Shown here: piece after piece, positions 25,319 through 33,856 of the stretch | Numbering within the stretch: position 1 is the stretch's first letter | Layout: each line of letters opens with the position of its first letter | NCBI RefSeq assembly: GCF_002836945.1 | Contig: NZ_NIJM01000042.1 | Location: 1-38,025, forward strand | Origin: Shewanella chilikensis | GTDB lineage: Bacteria; Pseudomonadota; Gammaproteobacteria; Enterobacterales; Shewanellaceae | Direction of reading: 5' to 3' | DNA length: 38,025 nucleotides | Position numbers and translations under genes: made by a program | The notes under the pieces: model-generated | Database searches by the model: none | Told to the model about the DNA's origin: nothing | What the model saw: the letters and a program-made list of their open reading frames with translations, nothing else

Positions 25319-25421
25319 TGAGCAAAGCATCTCCTTTTCCCTTCCCAATTTCAAGCCTTGAGACTGAAAAACTCACAAATACAACCAGAGAACTAACAAT
25401 TTAATCCCCAAAATGGGGGCT

Positions 25422-25461
25422 ATGTCTTATTTGTGTCACCTTTCAGTTATCTGGCTGTCAT
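25422..25461 (+). promoter_or_regulatory. Tandem Pho boxes upstream of phoX
   Basis: Four 7-mers at an exact 11-bp period: ATGTCTT (25422), GTGTCAC (25433), CAGTTAT (25444) and CTGTCAT (25455), compared with the PhoB half-site CTGTCAT. The first pair matches the 18-bp Pho box at about 14 positions, and the last 7-mer is perfect. A further CCGTCAT follows at 25465, out of phase by one base. The site lies about 70-110 bp before phoX, consistent with induction by phosphate starvation. Confidence 0.72.
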
Positions 25462-25498
25462 ATGCCGTCATTAGTCTTTGCGTCGCATTTGCAATTCC

Positions 25499-25504
25499 TA
25501 TAAT
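25499..25504 (+). promoter_or_regulatory. -10 element of phoX
   Basis: A perfect TATAAT 28 bp before the phoX ATG, with no good -35 box 16-18 bp upstream (TTTGCG at best). The absence of a -35 fits an activator-dependent promoter, although the distance from the Pho boxes (37 bp) is longer than usual. Confidence 0.5.
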
Positions 25505-25532
25505 GAAATAGAAGATCACGGAGTGAAATCTT

Positions 25533-27596
25533 ATGAGCAAGGCGACTTTCGATCCGACGCGTTATAACAAGAGTCAGAACGAACCTTTTGCCCAGGTACT
25601 GGATAAGCACCTTTCCCGTCGTAACTTTGTAAAAAGTGGCTTGGGCGTCAGTGCCTTGACTGCATTTGGCGGCTTCGGCCTTGCCGGCTGTGGTTCCGAC
25701 GACAATAACGCCTCTAGCACACCGGATCCTGTCCCCCCTACTCAGGTTCCACCCAGTCAATCCAGCGTGACATTAGGATTTGAGTCAGTTGCCGGTTCTC
25801 GCCTTGATGCAGTGGTTATCCCTGAGGGTTACCGCGCTCAGGTCCTGGCACCCTGGGGGACTCCGCTGAACAGTAAAGCCGGCGAATGGCAGGCTGACGG
25901 CAGTAATACCGCCCAGGATCAGGCTAACTCTGTGGGTCAAAACCACGACGGCATGCATTTCTTTCCGCTCAATGAGGCCGGAACCGATGGCCTCTTGTGT
26001 ATCAACCATGAATACATTGAGCCAGATGCCCTGCACCCCAACGGCCCAACTGTGGATGCCGATACTGGCTTGAGAACCCTGGTCGATGAAGTTCGTAAAG
26101 AGATTAATGCTCACGGCATGACTGTAGTGCGTATCAAACTTAACGGCGGCAACTGGGAAGTAGTCAAGGATGACAAGCATAATCGCCGCTTCACCGGTGC
26201 TTCCACCATGGATCTCAGCGGCCCGGTAGCCTACACAGACAAAGTCGTAACCGCCTTCTCGCCCGATGGCAGCCAGACCCGCGGCACCTTGAACAACTGT
26301 GGTAACGGTTATACCCCTTGGGGAACTTACCTCACCTGTGAAGAGAACTGGCCCGGCTACTTCGTCAATAAGGGTGAGATGACCCAAGCACAACGCCGTA
26401 TCGGTGTCAGCAGTAGTTCTACCCGCTATGGCTGGGCCGATCTGGCCGGTCATGCCGAAGAGCGCCTGGACGAATTTGCCCGTTTCGATGTCACCCCCAA
26501 GGCCAGCGATGCAATATACGACTATCGCAATGAAGACAACGGCTATGGTTATATCGTCGAAGTCGACCCTTACAACCCTAATTCCCGCGCGGTCAAACGC
26601 ACAGCGCTTGGGCGTTTCCGTCACGAAGGCTGCGCTTTTGGCAAGCTGACTGAAGGCGAACCACTGGTATTCTATTCGGGCCATGACTCGCGCTTCGAAT
26701 ATATGTACAAGTTTGTTTCGGCGGCGCTTTGGGATCCCAAGGATGCCGACAGCAGTAACCGCCTGGCAACCGGCGCCAAATACATGGATGAAGGAACCCT
26801 TTATGTGGCCAAGTTCAACGAAGGTGGTCTAGGTGAATGGTTGCCGCTGACCCTTGATGCCATGACAAAGGACGGTAAGACCCTGGCCGATACTTTTGCC
26901 AGCCAGGCAGATATCATCATCAACACCGCAGGTGCTGCCGATTTGGTTGGCGCGACACCAATGGACAGACCCGAGTGGTGTGTGGTGGATCCTTTCACCG
27001 GCAGTGTCTATCTAACCCTGACCAACAACTCCAAGCGGACAGAAGCCAACGCCGCCAACCCAAGGCTTAAAAACAACTTTGGCCATATCATCCGCTGGGA
27101 TGAAGGTGCCAGTGATACCGAGTTTAGCTGGGATATCTTCCTGTTCGGTTCTCCGGCCGACGGTGACGATGCCACCAACCTCTCCGGTCTGACTGAGCTT
27201 AACCAGCTGGCCAGCCCGGATGGCCTGGCGTTCGATGCCCGCGGTATTCTGTGGATCCAGACAGATAATGGCGCCAAAGAGGTGACTGAGCACACCAACG
27301 ACCAGATGCTGGCAATAGTGCCATCCAAGATGATCGATGGCAACGGCAAGCCTCTGACAGTTACCGCCGACAATCAAACCGAGCTGAAGCGCTTCTTCGT
27401 CGGTCCCAATGGCTGTGAAGTCACAGGCTTTGCTATCTCGCCGGACTACACTTCGGTGTTTGCCAATATCCAGCACCCGGGGAATTGGCCGGTCTCTGCC
27501 AATGCCGCCGAGGAAACACCGATCGGCACCAGCATTCGCCCAAGAGCAGCGACCGTGGTGCTGCGCAAAGTCGATGGTGGTGAAGTTGGCATTTAA
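25533..27596 (+). CDS. phoX: PhoX family alkaline phosphatase (DUF839), Tat-exported lipoprotein
   Basis: A 687-residue secreted phosphatase releasing phosphate from organic esters. The N-terminus has a twin-arginine motif SRRNFVK (28-34) followed by a hydrophobic stretch ending LAGC (C53), so it is probably a Tat-exported lipoprotein. The PhoX core blocks are visible: NHEYIEPDALHPNG, and NNCGNGYTPWGTYLTCEENWPGY with the iron-binding cysteine and paired glutamates, then HEGCAFG and the C-terminal SPDGLAFDARGILWIQTD. PhoX enzymes use an Fe(III)/Ca(II) centre. GGAG lies 9 nt before the ATG. Upstream Pho boxes support PhoB control; a strong terminator follows. Confidence 0.94.
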   Translation: MSKATFDPTRYNKSQNEPFAQVLDKHLSRRNFVKSGLGVSALTAFGGFGLAGCGSDDNNASSTPDPVPPTQVPPSQSSVTLGFESVAGSRLDAVVIPEGYRAQVLAPWGTPLNSKAGEWQADGSNTAQDQANSVGQNHDGMHFFPLNEAGTDGLLCINHEYIEPDALHPNGPTVDADTGLRTLVDEVRKEINAHGMTVVRIKLNGGNWEVVKDDKHNRRFTGASTMDLSGPVAYTDKVVTAFSPDGSQTRGTLNNCGNGYTPWGTYLTCEENWPGYFVNKGEMTQAQRRIGVSSSSTRYGWADLAGHAEERLDEFARFDVTPKASDAIYDYRNEDNGYGYIVEVDPYNPNSRAVKRTALGRFRHEGCAFGKLTEGEPLVFYSGHDSRFEYMYKFVSAALWDPKDADSSNRLATGAKYMDEGTLYVAKFNEGGLGEWLPLTLDAMTKDGKTLADTFASQADIIINTAGAADLVGATPMDRPEWCVVDPFTGSVYLTLTNNSKRTEANAANPRLKNNFGHIIRWDEGASDTEFSWDIFLFGSPADGDDATNLSGLTELNQLASPDGLAFDARGILWIQTDNGAKEVTEHTNDQMLAIVPSKMIDGNGKPLTVTADNQTELKRFFVGPNGCEVTGFAISPDYTSVFANIQHPGNWPVSANAAEETPIGTSIRPRAATVVLRKVDGGEVGI

Positions 27597-27625
27597 ATAA
27601 ATAGCTGCGTTAAATAAAACGTACA

Positions 27626-27645
27626 GCCGGTTCACACTAACCGGC
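27626..27645 (+). other. Hairpin downstream of phoX
   Basis: GCCGGTT and AACCGGC flank CACACT, 30 nt after the phoX stop. It has no T run and precedes the true terminator; it may stabilise the 3' end of the mRNA. Confidence 0.5.
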
Positions 27646-27656
27646 CTAAACTGACG

Positions 27657-27688
27657 ACGCCCGCCAGGCTACACCTGGCGGGCGTTTT
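27657..27688 (+). terminator. Rho-independent terminator of phoX
   Basis: A 12-bp stem, ACGCCCGCCAGG with CCTGGCGGGCGT, closes a 5-nt loop and is followed by TTTT. Very stable. Confidence 0.92.
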
Positions 27689-27728
27689 AGCTCTCAATTA
27701 CCTGAATTTAGCTCGGGTACTATTTTGA

Positions 27729-27758
27729 TTTGTATGGCAATACAAAATTATTTATGAT
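27729..27758 (+). promoter_or_regulatory. Possible eco promoter with overlapping inverted repeat
   Basis: TTGTAT (27730-27735), a 17-bp spacer and TATGAT (27753-27758) form a plausible promoter in an AT-rich stretch. A perfect 7-bp inverted repeat, TTTGTAT-GGCA-ATACAAA (27729-27746), covers the -35 box and part of the spacer, the position of a repressor operator. The cognate regulator is not identifiable here. Confidence 0.45.
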
Positions 27759-27879
27759 TTTTTGAAAATAAATAACCCTTTCTCAGCCGCTGACCGTTTA
27801 ACTCTACAAAGCGCAATCATACATAGCGCCAATCCAATAGTTGATTTCAGCCCATAGCGGGCACATAAGGAGAAAACCT

Positions 27880-28425
27880 ATGCTTAAGTCCGGCAAACTG
27901 AAACTGGCACTTATCGCTTCCGCTTTGTTATCTGCCCAAGTTTTGGCAGTCAGCCCGCCGCATCCACAGGGATACAACCAGAACATGATTACTGCAAACC
28001 AATTTGATGCCACCAGCTATCAACCGCAGGATAGCAGCAAGATGTTCCCCGCTCCCAAAGAAGGCATGGTGCAACACATACTGACTCTGCCCCAATTGGA
28101 AAACGAAGACGACTACATGGTTGAAATTCAGGTGGGCCAAACCCAGATGGTTGACTGCAACAAACACGGCCTGATGGGCGAGCTAAAGCAGATGGATCTC
28201 AAAGGTTGGGGTTACACCTATTGGGAGCTGGATGAAATTGGCCCGGGACGCTCGACCATGATGGCCTGCTTCGATAAGGCCAAGCATGAGGAGTTTGTTC
28301 GCATTCCGGGGGAATACAAGCTGAGATATAACAGCAAGTTGCCTATGGTTATCTATCTGCCTAAAGATGCCGAGCTGCGCTACCGGGTGTGGCGCGCCGA
28401 CACTGTGTTCAGCTACTCCAAGTAA
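27880..28425 (+). CDS. eco: Ecotin, periplasmic serine protease inhibitor
   Basis: A 181-residue precursor with a signal peptide (about 1-23, ending SAQVLA). The mature protein matches ecotin: the reactive-site loop STMMAC with P1 methionine M127, a disulfide between C93 (VDCNKHG) and C130, [12 protein letters not shown], and the C-terminal [26 protein letters not shown]. Ecotins are dimers that block trypsin-fold proteases such as elastase and thus protect the cell envelope. The mature N-terminus is about 15 residues longer than in E. coli. The start at 27880 is fixed by AAGGAG 7 nt upstream; an open TTG frame from 27841 is unlikely. It stands alone between two terminators. Confidence 0.94.
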   Translation: MLKSGKLKLALIASALLSAQVLAVSPPHPQGYNQNMITANQFDATSYQPQDSSKMFPAPKEGMVQHILTLPQLENEDDYMVEIQVGQTQMVDCNKHGLMGELKQMDLKGWGYTYWELDEIGPGRSTMMACFDKAKHEEFVRIPGEYKLRYNSKLPMVIYLPKDAELRYRVWRADTVFSYSK

Positions 28426-28446
28426 CACAGCGACTTAAGATCACAT

Positions 28447-28488
28447 AAAGCTGCAACAGACCTTTTCCCGGCTGTTTGCAGCTTTTTT
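28447..28488 (+). terminator. Rho-independent terminator of eco
   Basis: AAAGCTGCAACAG pairs, with a one-base bulge, with CTGTTTGCAGCTTT and is followed by a T run; it starts 21 nt after the eco stop. Confidence 0.85.
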
Positions 28489-28512
28489 GCTTTATTCTCG
28501 ATTGCAGAACCT

Positions 28513-28518
28513 TATAAT
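28513..28518 (+). promoter_or_regulatory. -10 element of lasT
   Basis: A perfect TATAAT 31 bp before the lasT ATG, just beyond the eco terminator. The best -35 at 16-17 bp (TTTATT or CTTTAT) is poor, so the strength of this promoter is uncertain. Confidence 0.4.
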
Positions 28519-28549
28519 CGCTGCAGTTTTCCTTTAGAGCCTTTTTCGG

Positions 28550-29245
28550 ATGAAACTCAGCTTTGTACTCGTCTCTCCTGCTCGCGCTGCCAATGTTGGC
28601 GCCGCCGCCCGCGCCATCAAGACCCAAGGGTTCAGTGAACTCATTGTGGTGAATTCGCAAGCTCACCGGGAAGAGGAAGCGACCTGGGTCGCCTGCGGCG
28701 CCGAGGACATACTGACCAACATCCGGGAAGTGGCCAGCCTGGAGGAGCTCAGAGAAGAGTTTGAGCTTATGGTGGCCACCACGGCAAGAGAGCGCGGCAG
28801 CCCAAGACACTATTTAAGCCCGGCAGAACTCGGCGAACAACTGAGCCATCAGCAGGAACAGCTGAAGCGCACCGCCATCGTCTTTGGCTGTGAGGCCAGT
28901 GGCCTGAGTAACGCCGACTTAGCGATTTGTGACTTGCTCAGCTACGTACCACTGGCTACCGAATACCCTTCCCTCAATCTGGCGCAAGCCGTAATGGTCT
29001 ATTCCTACGCTCTGGGTCAAGCTTTGGCTTGTGCCGATGGCAACCTGGGGCTGAAAGATGCTCAATCGCCTTTGCCGCAACTCAGCGCCCTCAAACAAAA
29101 AGCCGCCACTCTGCTGGAAAGAGTCGATGCCGCCGATGATGCCAAGTTAAGCCTGTGGTTAAATGAAAGCCTATCTCGCTTAAGTGACAGAGACGCCAAA
29201 ATGGCCCACCAACTGCTGGGCGATATCCTCAAGAAACTTACCTGA
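28550..29245 (+). CDS. lasT: TrmH/SpoU-family RNA methyltransferase, LasT type
   Basis: A 231-residue S-adenosylmethionine-dependent 2'-O-ribose methyltransferase of the knotted SPOUT class. The three family motifs are present: NVGAAARAIKTQGF, AIVFGCEASGLSN and YPSLNLAQAVMVYSYAL. The sequence is closer to E. coli LasT (YjtD) than to TrmJ or TrmL; the target RNA of LasT is not established. The C-terminal extension (about 175-231) is helical. The ATG lacks a clear SD. It converges on the RND operon with only 19 bp between the two stop codons and no obvious terminator there. Confidence 0.88.
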   Translation: MKLSFVLVSPARAANVGAAARAIKTQGFSELIVVNSQAHREEEATWVACGAEDILTNIREVASLEELREEFELMVATTARERGSPRHYLSPAELGEQLSHQQEQLKRTAIVFGCEASGLSNADLAICDLLSYVPLATEYPSLNLAQAVMVYSYALGQALACADGNLGLKDAQSPLPQLSALKQKAATLLERVDAADDAKLSLWLNESLSRLSDRDAKMAHQLLGDILKKLT

Positions 29246-29264
29246 GCTTGCGATGATCCCAGGG

Positions 29265-30719
29265 TTAACTCTTCGCCGGCGCGCCACCACGCAAGGCACG
29301 GTAGAGGGCTATCATAGCCAGCAACTTATCGCGTTTTGACTCGCTCAATGACAGCTCGGCGCTGAAGTGTTGGCGCTGAGCATCCATCAAGTCAAGCGAA
29401 GTGGCGACACCGTTCTGGTATCTGAGCCGCGCCAGGCGCACGTATTCAGAGGAAGCATCGAGCAAGCGTTGCTGCTCTATCAGAGCCTGCTGTGTTCTCT
29501 GATAATCATTCATCGCATTACGCACTTCCATATAGGCGTTCAATACCGTGCTGCGATAAGCAAGCATGGCCTGCAGCTGCGCCTCGTTGGCTATCTCATA
29601 TTCGGCGCTTATCTTGCCGGCATTGAAAATCGGCGCCGTGATCCCACCGAGCAGCGACCAGGTGAGCCCCTTTGAGCTGAAAAGGTTATCCAGGCTATCG
29701 GATCCGCGGCCATATTCGGCGGTAATGGTAAACCCGGGGAAAAACGCACTCTTGGCCACCCCTACCTCCGCCGTGGCGGCTACCAGAGCCAGCTCACTGG
29801 CACGTACATCCGGCCGGCGCGACAGTAACTGTGAAGGCACTCCAACTGCCAAAGATTCTGGAAATTCACTGCTCACCAATTTAGGAAGCTCTGGCAAGGG
29901 GTGATCATAAGCCCCCAGTAAGATAAGCAACTGATTGCGCTTGGCCTTGCTGTCATATTCGAGCTGAGGCAAGGTCACCATGGCGGTTTGATATTCCACT
30001 TCTGCCTGGCGTACATCAAGCCCTGAGATCATCCCGTTGGCTCGCCTGAGTTTAGCCAGTTGCAGTTCCTTGGCGCGGATCTCGGCCGTTTCCCGGGAGA
30101 TCTTAAGTCTTTGCTCTATATCGGTCAGCTCGTAAAAGGCAGTAGCGATATCACTGATAAGGCTGATTTTGGACGCCTCAAGCAGCTCTGCCTGCGACAG
30201 AGTATTGGCCAGTGCCGCCTCACTGGCCCGGCGGTTGGCGCCCCAAACATCCAGCTCCCATGAAGCGACCCCATTGAAATTAACATCTGTCTCGGCACTG
30301 GGATCTTTATTGGTAATGGCGCTGCTGAGTGACCGTTCGGCTTCAAACTCCAATCCAAGTTCGGGCCACAGGGCCGCGTCAACCACCCGCCCTTCGGCTC
30401 TGGCGGCTCGCAGTCTACTCTGCATCATCGCCAGGTTGATATTGTTATTCAGCGCCTGACGAATAAGTATCTGCAGCTCGGGATTGAGGAAAAACGCCTG
30501 CCACTCATCTGCAACGGCTTCATCGGCCTCTACTTGCGGCAGCGCCTTATCAAACTGCGCCGGCATATTGAGCTCGGGGCGCTGATAATCCGGCCCCAGA
30601 GTACAGCCCCAAAGGCTTAAGGAAAGTATCAAAGCGACTAGCGCCGGTCTAGTGCGTTTGCAGCTGACAAGGCTCTTGTTCGGCTTCTCTTGGCTCATGG
30701 CTAATACTCGGGTCATCAT
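29265..30719 (-). CDS. RND efflux outer-membrane factor (NodT/OprM family lipoprotein)
   Basis: A 484-residue outer-membrane channel subunit. The signal ends in a lipobox LSLWGC (C39), so the mature trimer is lipid-anchored; it then forms a beta-barrel and long helical tunnel across the periplasm. The two internal structural repeats typical of TolC relatives are recognisable (for example NINLAMMQSRLRAAR and RRPDVRASELALVAATAEVGVAKSAFFPG). The start overlaps the pump gene stop as ATGA, and AGGAAGG lies just upstream; a second adjacent ATG (30716) is equally possible. Last gene of the adaptor-pump-channel operon. Confidence 0.93.
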   Translation of the reverse strand: MMTRVLAMSQEKPNKSLVSCKRTRPALVALILSLSLWGCTLGPDYQRPELNMPAQFDKALPQVEADEAVADEWQAFFLNPELQILIRQALNNNINLAMMQSRLRAARAEGRVVDAALWPELGLEFEAERSLSSAITNKDPSAETDVNFNGVASWELDVWGANRRASEAALANTLSQAELLEASKISLISDIATAFYELTDIEQRLKISRETAEIRAKELQLAKLRRANGMISGLDVRQAEVEYQTAMVTLPQLEYDSKAKRNQLLILLGAYDHPLPELPKLVSSEFPESLAVGVPSQLLSRRPDVRASELALVAATAEVGVAKSAFFPGFTITAEYGRGSDSLDNLFSSKGLTWSLLGGITAPIFNAGKISAEYEIANEAQLQAMLAYRSTVLNAYMEVRNAMNDYQRTQQALIEQQRLLDASSEYVRLARLRYQNGVATSLDLMDAQRQHFSAELSLSESKRDKLLAMIALYRALRGGAPAKS

Positions 30720-33700
30720 AAGCCTTCCTCCGTGGCCGACTTTTGGCTTGCCGAGTCACCCTTAACCTTGGTGCGAACCCAAGCGGCTGTGGTCACAAAG
30801 AACAATGGCACCAGTACAATCCCTATGCTGGTGGCCAGCACCATGCCACCAAGGATGGGAATAGATACCGAGTGACGACTGACAGAGCCGGGTCCGGCGG
30901 ACAAAACCAGCGGCAAGACACCCAGAATAAAGGCCATGGAGGTCATCAAAATCGGCCTGAAGCGCATCGCGGCAGCTTCCATTGCCGCCTCCAGTCTTGA
31001 ACGGCCCTCTCGGTGCAGTTGATTGGCGAACTCGACAATCAAAATCGAGTTTTTGGCTGCCATCCCGATAAGGGCGATAAAGGCGACCTGGAAGAAGAGA
31101 TTACTCTGCATACCACTGAGCAGTGTCGCCAACGAGGCTCCCAGCATGGCGATGGGCGCAATAAGCAGCACGGCCACAGGAATGGTCCAACTCTCGTACA
31201 GCGCCGCCAAAAACAGGAACACGAACACTAAAGCCAGCGTAATGGCGATACTGGTCTGGTTGGCCGAGCGCACTTCCTGGAAAGTGAGCCCGGTCCATTC
31301 ATACTTGAACTCGGGCGGCAACATGGGCTTGGCCACCCTGTCGATGGCTTTTATCACATCGCCGGTCGCATATCCGGGCGCCGGAGTGACATTGATGGAC
31401 GCACTGGAGAACAGGTTGTAATGGGTCACAGCCGCCGGCCCCACAGTATATTCATAGTCGGCCAGAACTCCGATGGGCACCATGGCACCATTGGATGACC
31501 GGACATAGTAATCTTTAATCTGCTGGGGAAACTGACGATAACTGTCTTCGGCCTGTACCCTGACCCGATACACCCGGCCAAACAGATTAAAATCATTGAC
31601 CGTGGCCGAATCGGTAAAGGTCTTAATAGTGCTGTAGAGATTGGCCACATCTACCCCGATAGCCATCGCCTTGGCTTCATTGACCGAGAGGTACAGCTGT
31701 GGAATAGAACCCTGCAACGACATGGCCGCTGCCGCAACCTCAGGTTGCTGCTTGAGCAGCTCCACCAACTCGTTACTGGTTTCCATCAGCCCCTTGAAGT
31801 TGGTTCCCGAAGTATCCTGCAACACCATCTCCACCCCGGAGCCGTTACCCAGACCGGGCACGGCCGATGGCAGGTAGAGGTTGAACTCGGCCTGCAACAC
31901 TTGGTTGAGCTGATATTTAAGCTCTTTCATCACCTTCTGCACTGTGGCTTGATTTTGTTCTCGCTCGGCCCAGGGTTTGAGGATCACTTCAAACTGGCCA
32001 TTGGCCTGATTCGACCCAGAGCGGCGGTTTTCCCCCGCCAGGGTAAAAGACCAGGCGACAGCAGGATGAGCCAGCACATGGCGCTCGGCAATCTTGAGCA
32101 CTTCTTGGGTGCGGTTAACCGTCGCTCCGGCCGGCAGCGTCATATCGATGAAGAAACGGCCCTGATCCTCATCCGGCATAAAGCTCGATGGCAAATGGCT
32201 CATGATGTACCAAACCGCCACCACCATGGCGCCAAACACCAGGTAACTGCGCCGCGCATGCTTGTTGGCTAAGCCTACCAGGGACACATATTTGTCGGTC
32301 AATTTGGAGAGGCGGTTGTTGAGCCAGAAGAAAAAACCGCTGTTGGCCGCATCGCCCGGGCGCAGCAGCAAGGCGCAAAGTGCCGGACTCAGGGTCAATG
32401 CCACCACAGTGGAGATCAGCACCGCCACGGCAATGGCGACAGCAAATTCGCGGTACATAATGCCGGTGATCCCGGCAAGAAAAGACACAGGTACAAACAC
32501 GGCGCACAGCACTAAACTGGTTGCTATCAAGGCACCGGATAACTCTTTCATAGCGCTGCGGGTGGCCGCCATCGGGCTCATGCCCTTTTCATTGATAAGT
32601 CGCTCGACGTTTTCCACCACCACAATCGCATCGTCGACCACAATCCCAATGGCCAAAACCAGTGCCAGCAGGCTGACGGTATTGATGGTAAAACCGAAGG
32701 CCAACATAGCGGCCAATGTCCCAATCAGGGAAACAGGCACAGCAATCGCCGGGATCAGAGTCGCCCGCCAATTCTGCAAGAACAGGTACACCACCAGCAC
32801 CACCAACACCAGGGCTTCGATCAGGGTTTGCACCACCTCATCGATGGATTCTTCAATAAACACAGAAGCATCGTAAAACACCTGCCATTCCATACCACTG
32901 GGAAACTTGGTCGCCAGCTCAGCCATGGTTTCCTTGACCTTACGGGTCACCTCAAGCGCGTTGGCTCCGGGCAACAGATACACCTGCAAGATGGTGGCAT
33001 TCTGGCCATTGAGTTGGGATTGCAAGGTATAAGCCGAGGAGCCGAGCTCCACCCTGGCAATATCGCGCAGGCGAATGATGGATCCATCCGAATTGGCGCG
33101 AACTATGATCTCTTCAAATTCCCTGACACTGGACAAACGCCCACTGGCGGTTATCGGTAAGGTCTGGCTCAAGGCATCACTATTGGGCTGGGTACCCACA
33201 GTACCGGCCGGGGTTTCCTTGTTTTGTGCCTTGATGGCGTCAGTAACATCTGTCGTGGTCAGGCTATGTCCCGCCATGGCATCCGGACGCAGCCACACCC
33301 GCATGGCATAACTGCGGGAGCCGGTGTTCCGGGTACGACCAACGCCTGGGATCCGTCTCAGTGCCGATTCGATATTAATGGAGGCGTAGTTGGAGAGGTA
33401 AATTTCATCGAAACGGGGATCTTTGGAGGTCAATGCCAGCTTGAGCAGTTCCACCGAGGAATCCTTGGAGACAGAAACACCTTCGGTTTGCACATTGATT
33501 GGCAAATTACCCAGAGCCTGCTGAGTAGCATTCTGCACATCCACTGCCGCCAGATCCGGGCTTGTGCCTACATCAAAGGTAATGGTGACATTGGTGCCGC
33601 CGGAATTGGTGCTCTTGGAGCTCATATAGATCATATTGGGCACACCATTGACCTCCTGTTCCAGCGGTGTTGCCACGGACTCGGCGGCGGTTGTGGAGGC

Positions 33701-33856
33701 TGCTCCCGGATAGGAAGCCGAGATACTCACCTGCGGCGGCGTGATATAGGGATATTGATCCACAGGCAGCTGGAACATAGCTATTAAGCCCAAGAGCACA
33801 ATAACAATACTAATAACAGCCGAGAATACAGGTCGGCCGATAAAGAACTGAGCCAT
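30716..33856 (-). CDS. RND multidrug efflux pump, HAE1 (AcrB/MexB) family
   Basis: A 1046-residue inner-membrane pump with 12 membrane helices and two large periplasmic loops. The proton-relay residues are seen in helix 4 (GIVVDDAIVVVEN, near residue 405) and helix 10 (GMAAKNSILIVEF). N-terminal FFIGRPVFSAVISIVIVLLGLIAMFQLPVDQYPYITPP is diagnostic of the hydrophobe/amphiphile branch, so organic drugs, dyes and detergents rather than metals are the expected substrates. The start follows the adaptor stop without a gap (TAGATG). No local regulator gene is adjacent. Confidence 0.95.
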   Translation of the reverse strand: MAQFFIGRPVFSAVISIVIVLLGLIAMFQLPVDQYPYITPPQVSISASYPGAASTTAAESVATPLEQEVNGVPNMIYMSSKSTNSGGTNVTITFDVGTSPDLAAVDVQNATQQALGNLPINVQTEGVSVSKDSSVELLKLALTSKDPRFDEIYLSNYASINIESALRRIPGVGRTRNTGSRSYAMRVWLRPDAMAGHSLTTTDVTDAIKAQNKETPAGTVGTQPNSDALSQTLPITASGRLSSVREFEEIIVRANSDGSIIRLRDIARVELGSSAYTLQSQLNGQNATILQVYLLPGANALEVTRKVKETMAELATKFPSGMEWQVFYDASVFIEESIDEVVQTLIEALVLVVLVVYLFLQNWRATLIPAIAVPVSLIGTLAAMLAFGFTINTVSLLALVLAIGIVVDDAIVVVENVERLINEKGMSPMAATRSAMKELSGALIATSLVLCAVFVPVSFLAGITGIMYREFAVAIAVAVLISTVVALTLSPALCALLLRPGDAANSGFFFWLNNRLSKLTDKYVSLVGLANKHARRSYLVFGAMVVAVWYIMSHLPSSFMPDEDQGRFFIDMTLPAGATVNRTQEVLKIAERHVLAHPAVAWSFTLAGENRRSGSNQANGQFEVILKPWAEREQNQATVQKVMKELKYQLNQVLQAEFNLYLPSAVPGLGNGSGVEMVLQDTSGTNFKGLMETSNELVELLKQQPEVAAAAMSLQGSIPQLYLSVNEAKAMAIGVDVANLYSTIKTFTDSATVNDFNLFGRVYRVRVQAEDSYRQFPQQIKDYYVRSSNGAMVPIGVLADYEYTVGPAAVTHYNLFSSASINVTPAPGYATGDVIKAIDRVAKPMLPPEFKYEWTGLTFQEVRSANQTSIAITLALVFVFLFLAALYESWTIPVAVLLIAPIAMLGASLATLLSGMQSNLFFQVAFIALIGMAAKNSILIVEFANQLHREGRSRLEAAMEAAAMRFRPILMTSMAFILGVLPLVLSAGPGSVSRHSVSIPILGGMVLATSIGIVLVPLFFVTTAAWVRTKVKGDSASQKSATEEGL

